From: Elusimicrobia bacterium HGW-Elusimicrobia-1
Lineage (GTDB): Bacteria > Elusimicrobiota > Endomicrobiia > PHAN01
Direction of reading: 5' to 3'
Length of the DNA stretch: 64,000 bases
NCBI GenBank assembly: GCA_002841695.1
Contig: PHAN01000002.1
Span: 185,300-249,299, forward strand
Shown here: one piece after another, positions 46,639-55,803 of the stretch
Position numbering within the stretch: position 1 is the first letter of the stretch
Layout of the letters: each line of letters starts with the position of its first letter
The notes under the pieces: model-generated
Database searches by the model: none
Told to the model about the DNA's origin: nothing
The model's input: the letters and a program-made list of their open reading frames with translations, nothing else
Made by a program: the position numbers and the translations under genes

Positions 46639-47724
46639 ATGTCGAATCTGATTGCAGACAATATCAGGTATATTTTCAACAAAAGTCGTATGTTGCCGAT
46701 TTACCTGGTTTTTGGAGTAACCTATCGCTGCAACGCCAAATGCCGCACTTGTTTCAACTGGCAGCACTTGAATAATTCAGGGGAAACGTCAAAAGAATTG
46801 ACCTTGGATGAAATAGAAGCAATCGCCAAAAGTATGGGGAAACTCGTATGGCTTTTATTTACCGGCGGCGAGCCGTATTTGCGACGGGACCTTGATAAGA
46901 TAGCCGAAATTTTTTATACCCGCAATAAAGTAAAAAATATAACTATTCCCACCAATGCGCTTTTGACCGAACCCATAATTGAAACAACATCCAAAATTCT
47001 CGAAGCGTGCCCCAAAGCCAAAGTTGTCGTGTCTTTGGCCTTGGACGATATCGGCGAAAAGCACGATATTATAAGAGGTGTCCCGGGAAACTTTACGGCA
47101 TTGCTTAAAACATATGCCGAGCTGGCAAAACTCAGAAATGCTTATAAGAATCTATCGGTAAATCTAAATACCGTAATAACAAATCAAAATGTCGGGCGTA
47201 TAGAAACAATAATAGATTATGTGAAAACCAATATGCCGGATGTTGATTTTCACGGATTCGAATTAATCAGGGGCGAGCCAAAGGATTCCGGGCTGGTTCC
47301 GCCGTCCATAGAGGAATATCAAGCGGCGCTTGTCCACATTAAAAAATATTGGAAATCCTATAAATTTTATAATATGCCTTTATCTAAACTCCTGAAAGGC
47401 GCCAAAATACTTGCCCGCGATATAGAGTTGCAAACTATTCGCGAACAGCGGCAGGTTATCCCGTGCTACGCAGGTTCAATCAGCGGAGTTATAGACCCCG
47501 ACGGAAACGTGAGATTATGCGAGTTACTGCCGGCAGTGGGGAATTTGTACGACGCCGGCCTGGATTTTTCCAAAGTATGGTTCTCAGGGGAAGCCGACAA
47601 GTACCGCCGGGCCATCGGGCGAAAAGAGTGTTTCTGCACACATTCTTGTTTTATATCGTCCAGCTTACTGTTTAATCCTATGATATATCCAAAATTATTC
47701 GGATATATGGCCAGATATTATTAG
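46639..47724 (+). CDS. Radical SAM protein with SPASM-like C-terminus
   Basis: The 361-residue protein has the radical SAM motif C-x3-C-x2-C at C31, C35 and C38 (TYRCNAKCRTCFNW), then LLFTGGEPYLRRDLDKI, the typical G-G-E-P loop. The C-terminal section has cysteines in PCYAGSISGVIDPDGNVRLCELLPAVGNL and ECFCTHSCF, suggesting an auxiliary SPASM-type iron-sulfur cluster. This architecture occurs in peptide and sugar modifying enzymes (for example BtrN-like dehydrogenases). No precursor peptide gene is visible next to it. Function is unknown. Confidence 0.85.
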   Translation: MSNLIADNIRYIFNKSRMLPIYLVFGVTYRCNAKCRTCFNWQHLNNSGETSKELTLDEIEAIAKSMGKLVWLLFTGGEPYLRRDLDKIAEIFYTRNKVKNITIPTNALLTEPIIETTSKILEACPKAKVVVSLALDDIGEKHDIIRGVPGNFTALLKTYAELAKLRNAYKNLSVNLNTVITNQNVGRIETIIDYVKTNMPDVDFHGFELIRGEPKDSGLVPPSIEEYQAALVHIKKYWKSYKFYNMPLSKLLKGAKILARDIELQTIREQRQVIPCYAGSISGVIDPDGNVRLCELLPAVGNLYDAGLDFSKVWFSGEADKYRRAIGRKECFCTHSCFISSSLLFNPMIYPKLFGYMARYY

Positions 47725-47812
47725 ACAGCGCCGCGTATCGGGAACATCCGTACTCTGCGCTGATAGAAACCTGCGATACTGTATAACTTAAAAATTCGAG
47801 AGGCCAAAAAAT

Positions 47813-49030
47813 ATGAACAACGAAACCGCGGACAAAAGAAATTTTATAAGCGCCGTAATGGCAAAAATCTCCGCGTGCGACCCTGTATATCCGCTGTCGT
47901 TCATAGCGGTTATACTCGTACAAACATTATTATTCCTGAAAACCGGCCCGCACCCCTCCACGGATTTCATGGTTGTATACGAACCCGCGGCTTATGATTT
48001 ATTATCATGGCTGAAGCACGGAAACACGCCTTCGTTGGCCTGGGGATATTTGTTTTTTCACTATTTTTACGTGATATACATAGCCGCCATTTACGCGATT
48101 TTCGGGGCGGGCAACCGCGCGGCGCTGGCTATAATACAAATAATATTTTTCTCTGTCTCGGTTCCGGTGGTATATGCCACCCTCAAAAAATATCTTACCT
48201 TCAAATATATCGCCGTATTTTTCACTTTTCTATATGTGGTATTTTTTGACAACGTACATTTGGCGTCCTATCTCGTAGTGGATCATCTCTATAAGGCATC
48301 GTTTATAATAGGATATGCGCTGATAATACATTTCTACGCGGAGAATAAATCGGCGCTTTTCGCATTTTCCCTCATAGTGTCTTCAATCGTACTCATGTTT
48401 TTGCGGATTGACACACTTTTTTTGTTTTTACCTCTGTACATAATGGCCGCCAAACTATTCTTATGGCGCGAAAAAGCGAATAAAAAAGCAATTGCCGTTT
48501 TCTGCGCCGTCGCGGCGGGAACGGCGGTATTGTTTATGGCAAGAGGCGGCGGAAAGGTTCTGGCTTCCGTAACCGATTTGCTGTCCGGATGGTTCCAAAA
48601 CGGCGACGTTATTGTCGGGCTCGGATTTCGCATACCGGGGGTTACTTACATAGAAGATTTCGACGCTTCCAGAGGGGGAGATATAATTTACCTTTTCGCG
48701 CGTATATCCAAATTATTTGTATTGAGGGTATATCACTTTCTGAATATATGGCCTATATTCTGGTCGCGAGGCCACAAGTTATATTATGCTCTGCATATGT
48801 CTCTGATTTATTCGCTGGCCGCAATGGGAATATGGCGCGCCTTTAAGGAAAGAAACATCTTTTTTAAGACCTCATCTTATGTTATACTTATGTCCGTCAT
48901 AATGCACGGTTTAACGAGGGTCGACAGCGCATTGAGGACTATGTATACGCCCTTAGCCATACTTATAATGTTAGCCGCCTACGGGCTGGACGGAACGGCA
49001 AAACGTTTTTTATCGACTCAAAAGGAATAA
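47813..49030 (+). CDS. Polytopic membrane protein, GT39/ArnT-like
   Basis: The 405-residue protein has about 9-10 hydrophobic helices. Its first helix ends before TGPHPSTDFMVVYEPAAYDLLSWLKHG, an acidic extracytoplasmic loop near residue 50, where GT39-type enzymes have their catalytic aspartates. It would transfer a sugar from a polyprenyl-phosphate donor on the periplasmic side, possibly the product of the GtrB-like protein at 43257. Sequence similarity to named GT39 enzymes is weak; it could be another GT-C enzyme. The GC content is low relative to the flanks. Confidence 0.6.
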   Translation: MNNETADKRNFISAVMAKISACDPVYPLSFIAVILVQTLLFLKTGPHPSTDFMVVYEPAAYDLLSWLKHGNTPSLAWGYLFFHYFYVIYIAAIYAIFGAGNRAALAIIQIIFFSVSVPVVYATLKKYLTFKYIAVFFTFLYVVFFDNVHLASYLVVDHLYKASFIIGYALIIHFYAENKSALFAFSLIVSSIVLMFLRIDTLFLFLPLYIMAAKLFLWREKANKKAIAVFCAVAAGTAVLFMARGGGKVLASVTDLLSGWFQNGDVIVGLGFRIPGVTYIEDFDASRGGDIIYLFARISKLFVLRVYHFLNIWPIFWSRGHKLYYALHMSLIYSLAAMGIWRAFKERNIFFKTSSYVILMSVIMHGLTRVDSALRTMYTPLAILIMLAAYGLDGTAKRFLSTQKE

Positions 49031-49034
49031 AACG

Positions 49035-49289
49035 ATGCCCGATAATCAAGATTATACCGCCGTAACCGAAGTCACCGGCTACAACGTCACCTCGGAACAA
49101 ATTCAGAGGATGTATACCCGATACCGTTTCGCTTCCGAATTTTGCAAGGACAAAGACGTCCTTGAAGTCGCTTGCGGGAGCGGGCAGTGGCTTGGCTATC
49201 TGGCCGAATATACCCCGCTGGCCGCGATAACCGCCGTGGCGCCGGTTACGTCGTACAAAGTGATATTCTGCGTCGGCCAAAAAAAATGA
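49035..49289 (+). pseudogene. Truncated SAM-dependent methyltransferase remnant
   Basis: The 84-residue reading frame starts with a good AAGGA site and keeps the N-terminal part of a class I methyltransferase: YNVTSEQIQRMYTRYRFASEF and motif I, DVLEVACGSGQWLGYLAE. After about residue 57 the sequence (PLAAITAVAPVTSYKVIFC) no longer fits the fold; later motifs II-IV and all of the acceptor region are missing. The ORF then ends by overlapping the CapD-like start (ATGA). This looks like an N-terminal fragment left after a deletion or rearrangement brought the capD-like gene next to it. It is not likely to be active. Confidence 0.7.
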
Positions 49290-51181
49290 GAACAAATTCT
49301 ACGTTTCTCGCAATGCTAAATAAATACCGGCGGGCGGCCGTCGTGTCTCTTCACATATTTTTTATAATAATTTCCTATTTGGCGGCCTTTTACATAAGGT
49401 TCGAATTTTCCTTTCCTTCCAGATACTGGCAAGTAGTTTTCAGAACCATCCCCCTGCTTCTTTTCATCAAACTGCTGTATTTCCATTTCTTCGGATTGTT
49501 CGGCGGATTGTGGCGCTATGCCTCGATAAGCGACTTGTGGAGAATAATCTGGGGAAATATACTTTCATCTCTGACATTCGTAATCGCAGTAGCGAATTAC
49601 CACGGTTTTCTGGGTTTTCCGCGTTCGGTGATAATGATAGATTTTTTTATCTGTTCGGCTCTCGTATCCGGCGTGCGCCTGACAAGCAGAATGCTCAGAG
49701 AACGGGGGAAAATAGATCTTTCTTCCGATAAGAAAAAGGTAGTGATAGTCGGCGCCGGCGACGCGGGCATTTCAATATTGAGAGAATGCCGCAATAACCC
49801 GCATATAGATTACGAAATAGTTGGCTTCATTGACGACGACCCCTTAAAAAAAGGTCATCACATATACGGAGTCAAGGTACACGGCGGACGCGCGGAGATA
49901 CCGCGGCTCGTAGAGATACTCGAAGCCGACGAAATAATACTGGCTATACCCTCGGCAAAAGGTTCGGCCATCCGCGAGATACTGGCTTATTGCGAATCCA
50001 CAAAAGCCGGAATAAAGATAGTGCCGGGGATGGACAAAATAATATCGGGAGCGATGGAACTCAAGCCCCGAAGCGTGCGTCCCGATGATTTGCTCGGCAG
50101 AAAGCCGGTGTCCGTAAACGAATCCGAAATAAGAAATTGTCTTTCGGGAAAAAGAGTTCTTGTGACCGGCGCGGGCGGGTCGATAGGCAGCGAACTTGCA
50201 AGACAAATATCGCGCTTCAATCCGGAAAATCTCATACTTCTGGACAACCACGAGAATTACCTCTACTATCTCGGAGTGGAATTTGCGACTAAAAATCCGG
50301 GGCTGAAGTTCAAAAGCGTCATCGCCGATATCAAAGACGTAAGGGCCCTGGTTCATATATTCAGAGAGTTTGAGCCACACGCCGTTTTTCACGCAGCGGC
50401 TCACAAACACGTGCCTCTTATGGAAGAAAATCCTGCGGCGGCCATCAAAAATAACATCATCGGCACGCGCAATCTGATATACGCCGCGCATCACTATAAA
50501 ACGGAAAGATTCGTACTGATTTCGACGGACAAGGCGGTAAATCCCGCCAATGTAATGGGCGCCACAAAAAGAATCGCGGAGATGATACTTCAGGCCAAAG
50601 CCCTCCGGAGCGAAACAAGATTTATGGCCGTGAGATTCGGCAATGTGCTGGGCTCGACGGGCAGCGTGATACCGCTTTTCAAGAAACAGATAGAGGAGGG
50701 GGGGCCGGTCACCGTGACGCATCCGGAAGTGAAAAGATATTTTATGAGCATACCCGAAGCCGCGCGGCTGGTTTTGCAGGCGGGCGCGTTGGGCAAGGGC
50801 GGAGAAATATTCGTGCTGGATATGGGCGAACAAATAAAGATTGTGGAAATCGCCCGGAATCTCATAGCCCTTTCCGGACTAAAGCCCGATAAAGACATAC
50901 AGATAATATTCACCGGACTTCGTCCCGGCGAAAAACTCTACGAGGAAATTCTGCTCGACAAAGAAAAAAGCGCGGTCACAAAACACAATATGATTTTCGT
51001 GTCGCAGGCGGCAGAATTCGACTTGCGGAAAATACGCCGCGACGTCGACGAACTCAAAATTATGGCCGAGCGGGCCAAAGACAAAGCCATCATAGCCAAA
51101 TTCAGAGAAATGATACCAGGTTATACCGGCGGCGAACTGACCGGAGACGGAACTGCGGGTCGCAAAACGGATGTCAAATAA
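49286..51181 (+). CDS. Membrane-bound UDP-N-acetylhexosamine 4,6-dehydratase (WbpM/PglF/CapD family)
   Basis: The enzyme dehydrates UDP-GlcNAc to a 4-keto-6-deoxy sugar. The 631-residue protein has four N-terminal membrane helices (about residues 13-130), a first Rossmann motif VVIVGAGDAGISILRE near 152 and a second, VLVTGAGGSIGSEL, near 292. The active site has LISTDKAVNPANVMGATKRIAE, with methionine in place of the SDR tyrosine (M-x3-K), as in WbpM. It is therefore the large membrane type. ATG 49286 is chosen; the upstream frame extension runs through the methyltransferase remnant. Its product may feed the aminotransferase at 42049. Confidence 0.92.
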   Translation: MRTNSTFLAMLNKYRRAAVVSLHIFFIIISYLAAFYIRFEFSFPSRYWQVVFRTIPLLLFIKLLYFHFFGLFGGLWRYASISDLWRIIWGNILSSLTFVIAVANYHGFLGFPRSVIMIDFFICSALVSGVRLTSRMLRERGKIDLSSDKKKVVIVGAGDAGISILRECRNNPHIDYEIVGFIDDDPLKKGHHIYGVKVHGGRAEIPRLVEILEADEIILAIPSAKGSAIREILAYCESTKAGIKIVPGMDKIISGAMELKPRSVRPDDLLGRKPVSVNESEIRNCLSGKRVLVTGAGGSIGSELARQISRFNPENLILLDNHENYLYYLGVEFATKNPGLKFKSVIADIKDVRALVHIFREFEPHAVFHAAAHKHVPLMEENPAAAIKNNIIGTRNLIYAAHHYKTERFVLISTDKAVNPANVMGATKRIAEMILQAKALRSETRFMAVRFGNVLGSTGSVIPLFKKQIEEGGPVTVTHPEVKRYFMSIPEAARLVLQAGALGKGGEIFVLDMGEQIKIVEIARNLIALSGLKPDKDIQIIFTGLRPGEKLYEEILLDKEKSAVTKHNMIFVSQAAEFDLRKIRRDVDELKIMAERAKDKAIIAKFREMIPGYTGGELTGDGTAGRKTDVK

Positions 51182-52376
51182 AATCGCGGCAAACGCCTCC
51201 GGCGTCTTTTTCCTGGCTTTCTTTATCACGGCTGTCTTCATTCCGCATCCGGAATTGCCGGATGCCGTCAAAATATTCGGTATACCGTTGCACTATCTTC
51301 TGTTGGGGGGATTCTCGGTCGCGGCATTTACCGTATCTTTTGCGTCAAAACCGCGGCTCGGTTTATTTGACCTTACCCTTGCCGGCCTCTCGGCCGCTTT
51401 TATCCTGAGCATATTATTCGGCGAAGGCGAAACGCAAAACGCGGCCAAAGTATTGGCCGGCTTCATTCTCAAAGGCGTTCTGCCGGCCGCGACGGCGGCG
51501 CGACTGTCCGGCGACTTTGACGAGCGGAAAATACTTCGATGTCTGGTATTTGTGGCGGGAGGCGCGGCGGCGCTGTCATTTCCGATGCTGTTGGGATACT
51601 GGTCAATAATGCGACTGCCGTTAAACTATGCGCCGGTGGGAAACCCGCTGCCTACCGCGGCATTCCTTCTGATGTTTTTACCCGCGGCCATAGACAGTAC
51701 ACTGTTTAAGAGCCGGACACTGCGATATATCATCTCCATAACGGCAACAGCCGCGATATTTTTGTCTTTTTCAAGAGGCGGATGGAGCGCCGCGCTGCTG
51801 GCCGTCGGCGTCTTCGCGGCTTTTTCTCCCGCAATAACGCTCAAATCGAAAAAAAGATTTTTCGCCGTGACCGCCGCCGCATTAGTGTCGGCGGTGACCG
51901 TCATACTGCTGGTCGCGCCCGACAATCTGCCGGTGGGCAAGTTCAGGCCGTCATATGTCGCGGAATCGGGTTCTCTGACACACAGATTGGGGGCTTACTC
52001 TTCGACGGCAAAAATATTCTCCGCAAGGCCGGTTTTCGGGGTCGGTTTCGGCAATTACAGAATTTATCACGAACAATATCTGTCATCCGGAATGGATCTG
52101 CGCACCGACACGCCGGATAATATGTATCTGCGGATTTTATGCGATACGGGATTAACGGGCGCTCTGGCTTTCTTTGCGTTTACGTTTTACTGGATGCGAA
52201 AATTTTGGAAAAATCGGCAAGACAATACCGTGCTGGCGATTTTCTGCGGGCTGGCGGGGTTTCTTGTCAATCAACTGACGGCCGATTTGATGCTCTGGCA
52301 GGCGCCACAGGCGGCCTACTGGACTTTATTGGGATTAGGAGCCGGAATCATTGGAACTCGCGGCAAGAACGGGTAG
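51171..52376 (+). CDS. O-antigen ligase/polymerase-family membrane protein, set 2
   Basis: The 401-residue protein has around 10 hydrophobic helices and the Wzy_C hallmark in its second half: SGSLTHRLGAYSSTAKIFSARPVFGVGFGNYRI, then DTPDNMYLRILCDTGLTGAL, where D-N-x-Y replaces the H-N-x-Y of other family members. It acts in the periplasm on lipid-linked glycans. It overlaps the CapD-like gene by 11 bases and flippase 2 by 26 bases, so flippase and polymerase/ligase are coupled in this second set. Confidence 0.82.
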   Translation: MSNKIAANASGVFFLAFFITAVFIPHPELPDAVKIFGIPLHYLLLGGFSVAAFTVSFASKPRLGLFDLTLAGLSAAFILSILFGEGETQNAAKVLAGFILKGVLPAATAARLSGDFDERKILRCLVFVAGGAAALSFPMLLGYWSIMRLPLNYAPVGNPLPTAAFLLMFLPAAIDSTLFKSRTLRYIISITATAAIFLSFSRGGWSAALLAVGVFAAFSPAITLKSKKRFFAVTAAALVSAVTVILLVAPDNLPVGKFRPSYVAESGSLTHRLGAYSSTAKIFSARPVFGVGFGNYRIYHEQYLSSGMDLRTDTPDNMYLRILCDTGLTGALAFFAFTFYWMRKFWKNRQDNTVLAIFCGLAGFLVNQLTADLMLWQAPQAAYWTLLGLGAGIIGTRGKNG

Positions 52377-53826
52377 AAACCTTTTTTATAAATTGGCGGG
52401 CGAGGGGGCGTCGCGCGTTTTCGCTTTTCTTTTTTACATAATGGCCGCCCGCGCCCTCGGCGCGGACGACTTCGGCAAATATTCTTTTGCCTACTCGTTT
52501 ACGGTTCTTTTGATAATGTTCGCCGACTTGGGGCTAAACCATATTCTTGTGCGCGATGTCGCCGGGGATAAGTCGCTCTTTCCCAAGTATTTCGGAAACG
52601 CCAACGCAATAAAACTCTTTCTTGCCGCAGTATCGGTAGCCGCTATATACGTAATAAACATAGTCACCGGTTATTCGCGTGTATACGGGAATCTAATAGT
52701 TCTAATGGGGGTAGTCGCCGTCGGCACGGCGTGGGTGGAATACATTGTTTATATATTCAACGCCTTCGAGAAAATGCACTATGAAGCGTTCCTTAAAACA
52801 CTCAACAGGAGCATACTTCTGGTTTTCGGCTATGCTGCCATAAAAATGGGGGCCAGAGTCGAGGGATTTCTTGTCTCGATGATAGCTGCCTACGCCGTCA
52901 GCGCGACTGCGGGATTCGTTATGGTCGCGCGCAAAATTCACAAGCCGATTTTATCTTTCGATCCGAAGTTCGCTTACCGCTTCATTTCGGATTCGATGCC
53001 GATATTTCTTAGTATCGTATTTCTTTTGGCGTATCACCACGCCGGCATCGTAATGCTTTCCATTTACGGAATTCCCGAGGCGAATATAGCCCTCTACTCC
53101 GTAACCCTCAAAATTCTTGAAGTGCTCTCAATCGCGTCCTTAATGTTCGCCACTGCGTCCCTGCCGGTGCTCTCGGATTTCTTCAATCGCTCGCGCGAGT
53201 TGTTTCTCGACGGATACCGCCGCACGCTCAAGTTCGCGTTTTTCGCCGGTGCGCTCGGCGCGGCGCTCACATCGGTAATGGCCGAAAAATTTATAGTCGT
53301 CCTGTTCGGCGCGGAATTCGCGGGAGCGGCAAGGGCGCTCTCGGTTGCCGCGTGGGTCTTCATATTTATGTTCGCCAATCATGCGATAATGCAGGCATTC
53401 ATAATTTTAAGAATACAGCAAATCAACATATATACCTCGGCGGCGGCGCTGGCCGTAAACATACCTCTTAATATGCTTCTGATACCCCGATACGGCTTTA
53501 TGGGTGTGGCCTACGCCGTTGTGGCCACGGAGGCGCTCCTGTTCTTTATGAACGCGTGGATTTCATTCGCTCTTAAAATACGTTCCGGCCTCATCAGAAG
53601 TATATGGCGGCTGGCTGTGCCGGCCGGGGTGGTTGCGGCTCTGACTTTCGGAAACCGCATGCCCGCGGGCTGGACGGGGATTCCCGCAACACTTTTAATA
53701 TTCGCGGCGGGTATACTTATTATGCGGCCTTTCGACGCCGGGGACAGGGAATACGCCGCAAAAATGTTTTCAATCTCCGGCATAATTACGGATATTTTCG
53801 CCGGAGCCGGAGGAAAATCGCGGTGA
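52351..53826 (+). CDS. Oligosaccharide flippase, Wzx/MATE-like, set 2
   Basis: The 491-residue polytopic protein has about 14 helices. It opens with RTGRNLFYKLAGEGASRVFAFLFYIMAARALGADDFGKYSFAYSF, the PST-family start, with the conserved F-G. The central region VTLKILEVLSIASLMFATASLPVLSDFF is also typical. Start is TTG 52351 within the end of the previous gene; GGAG lies just upstream. It is unlike flippase 1 in sequence, implying a second type of lipid-linked substrate. The stop overlaps the methyltransferase GTG. Confidence 0.85.
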   Translation: MELAARTGRNLFYKLAGEGASRVFAFLFYIMAARALGADDFGKYSFAYSFTVLLIMFADLGLNHILVRDVAGDKSLFPKYFGNANAIKLFLAAVSVAAIYVINIVTGYSRVYGNLIVLMGVVAVGTAWVEYIVYIFNAFEKMHYEAFLKTLNRSILLVFGYAAIKMGARVEGFLVSMIAAYAVSATAGFVMVARKIHKPILSFDPKFAYRFISDSMPIFLSIVFLLAYHHAGIVMLSIYGIPEANIALYSVTLKILEVLSIASLMFATASLPVLSDFFNRSRELFLDGYRRTLKFAFFAGALGAALTSVMAEKFIVVLFGAEFAGAARALSVAAWVFIFMFANHAIMQAFIILRIQQINIYTSAAALAVNIPLNMLLIPRYGFMGVAYAVVATEALLFFMNAWISFALKIRSGLIRSIWRLAVPAGVVAALTFGNRMPAGWTGIPATLLIFAAGILIMRPFDAGDREYAAKMFSISGIITDIFAGAGGKSR

Positions 53827-54742
53827 ACAATCCCGACAATAAATATCCCGCCGGAAGAAAGCCCATCAATGCCGAACGTTTTGTCGCCGCGCTGGCCGGA
53901 TTATATTCTGCGGATCGCCGTATCGCAACCGCGCCCGGTTCCATATTCATGCGGGATCACGAAGATAAAATAAGCGACTCCGCGGGCTATTCGCAATGGC
54001 TGAGCGCGCTTCTGGATTTTCTTAAATCCGAACTCTCTGTGCCGCGCTTGCGAATACTTGATATGGGTTGCGGCACGGGGGAACTGACGGTTCGGATGAA
54101 TCTGCTCGGCTATGAAGCCGTCGGCGCGGATATACACGCCGAACGCCTCGGTCTCGCCCGCCTATTGGCCGAAGAAAACGGGCTCCCCGCCGCCACATTC
54201 GAACTTCTGTACCCGTCGGCGGGGCGACTTCCGTTCAAAGATAAAACCTTTGATGTCGTGACTATGTTTTCCGTGCTGGAACATATGGACGACGCTGCCG
54301 TCGGAAATTTGGCCGGCGAAATCGCCAGAATATGCCGCGGCGTCGTCTTCGTGCTGGTGCCCAATAAAATCAAGAAAGCCGACGACCACACCGGCCTTTG
54401 GTTCGTGCCGCTTATGCCGGACGCGATAGCCAAAACTTACGTCAATCTTCGCGGCGGAAAATACAGGTATTATATTTCTTTATCGGGTGGATGGGATGTC
54501 AGATACAGGACGTGGTCGGGAATCAAAAACTTTTTGATCCTCATTTCGAGGCGTGCTTCATCCCCGCAAAGTTTATGTTTCCGCGCGGACAGGATTTTTT
54601 CTTCGGAAAAAAAATAAAGACAAAATGCGGCGAGATAAAACTGGGAGCGCGCCTTCCCGTCGACACCCTCTCGGCTCTCAGCGGAATGCCGCGCGAAGCT
54701 TTTCTTGAATACCTTAACTTCACGCTGAAGCCCAGGCGTTAA
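53823..54742 (+). pseudogene. SAM-dependent methyltransferase with an apparent 1-base deletion (frameshift)
   Basis: From GTG 53823 (GGAGG site, GTGA overlap with flippase 2) the frame encodes a class I methyltransferase: LRILDMGCGTGELTVRMNLLGYEAVGADI is motif I, FDVVTMFSVLEHMDDAAV is motif IV. In-frame reading stops at 54617 after an ill-fitting tail. A neighbouring frame from about 54530 continues naturally with LFDPHFEACFIPAKFMFPRGQD up to a stop at 54742, 2 bases before the next gene. Adding one base in the A5 tract at the IKN/IKK point (ATC AAA AA..) joins the two into one protein of about 307 residues. It is either a broken gene or a sequencing slip in a homopolymer. Confidence 0.72.
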
Positions 54743-54744
54743 AA

Positions 54745-55803
54745 ATGCGAATTAATTTTGTTTTACCGTCTCTGCCCATAAAACCTTCCGGCGGATTCCG
54801 CGCTGTTTATGAGTTGTCGGGAGCACTTGCCGCTCGCGGACATGAAGTCGGCGTCTGGCATCTCAGCGACTTTCGCGCGGAGAAATCCTTAAAGCGAAAA
54901 GTTGCGGATGTGCTGAGTGAAATCGCGACGACAATCACCGGCGTATGCGTTCCGTGGATGAACGTTTCCCCAAAAATCACCCTTTCACGGCTGAAAGCAG
55001 GTGATGGTAAAAATATAGCCGACGCCGATGTCGTTTTTGCCACGTCATGGCGCACTGCCGAGTTTGTCTCCTCCATACCCGAGTCAAAAGGAAGAAAAAA
55101 TTACATGGTGATGGATTTTGCGCCGTGGCTCGGCCCGAAAGAAGAAATCGAGCGCACGTGGAAACTGCCTCTTAAAAAAATCGCGATATCGCAATGGATG
55201 GCCAAACAAGTCGCAGCCACCGGAGAGACGGCCGATGTAATGCCGCTCGGCGTCGACAAAACATTTTTTAAACTTTGCCGCCCAATAGAAAATCGACCGA
55301 GACAGATCGCCTTTATGTATTCCAAATCGCCCTACAAAGACACGGCGACCGGACTAAAGGCGCTGGAAACGACCCGCGAAAAATACGGGGACTTCTCCGT
55401 GGCGTGTTTCGGCCCGAGCTTTCTTAAACCCCGCTCCGTGCCGGGGTGGTTCGATTATAGGGGCACCATCAGCGACGCCAAATTGTCCGATATTTACAAC
55501 ACATCTTCGATTTTGGTCAGCAGTAGCGCCGCCGAAGGATTCGCTTTTCCTCCCGCGGAAGCCATGGCCTGCGGTTGCGCCGTCGTCGCCACGGATTCCG
55601 GCGGGTTGCGCGATTACGCCGTTGACGAAAACAATTGTCTTTTGTGCGCCTCCGGCGATGCGGATGCCTTGGCCGCAAACATCGGACGGCTCCTGAACGA
55701 TGCCAATCTGAGATATAAACTATGCGCTCAGGCGCTCAAAACCGCATCCTTGCTTGATTGGCGAATGACGGCCGCATTCGTTGAAAAGGTAATTACTTCA
55801 TGA
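54745..55803 (+). CDS. GT4-family glycosyltransferase
   Basis: The 352-residue protein has the GT-B start FVLPSLPIKPSGGFRAVYELSGALAARGHEVGVW, with the Gly-rich loop, and the C-terminal ILVSSSAAEGFAFPPAEAMACGCAVVATDSGG (E-x7-E motif). This is family GT4. There is no membrane segment. It precedes a GT2-GT9 fusion with an ATGA-type overlap of 4 bases. Donor sugar unknown. Confidence 0.86.
   Translation: MRINFVLPSLPIKPSGGFRAVYELSGALAARGHEVGVWHLSDFRAEKSLKRKVADVLSEIATTITGVCVPWMNVSPKITLSRLKAGDGKNIADADVVFATSWRTAEFVSSIPESKGRKNYMVMDFAPWLGPKEEIERTWKLPLKKIAISQWMAKQVAATGETADVMPLGVDKTFFKLCRPIENRPRQIAFMYSKSPYKDTATGLKALETTREKYGDFSVACFGPSFLKPRSVPGWFDYRGTISDAKLSDIYNTSSILVSSSAAEGFAFPPAEAMACGCAVVATDSGGLRDYAVDENNCLLCASGDADALAANIGRLLNDANLRYKLCAQALKTASLLDWRMTAAFVEKVITS

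Noticed and set aside
49844..50833. 329-residue minus-strand open frame
   Set aside because: It is antisense to the CapD/WbpM-type gene and has no family motif.
54515..54535. Programmed -1 frameshift site in the methyltransferase
   Set aside because: The in-frame codons ATC AAA AAC TTT TTG lack a canonical X-XXY-YYZ heptamer and no downstream stem-loop is evident; a base loss is simpler.
54398..54742. Independent 114-residue gene downstream of the methyltransferase
   Set aside because: Its first 45 residues overlap methyltransferase coding sequence and have no homology-like features; only the part after about 54530 looks real, as the shifted C-terminus.
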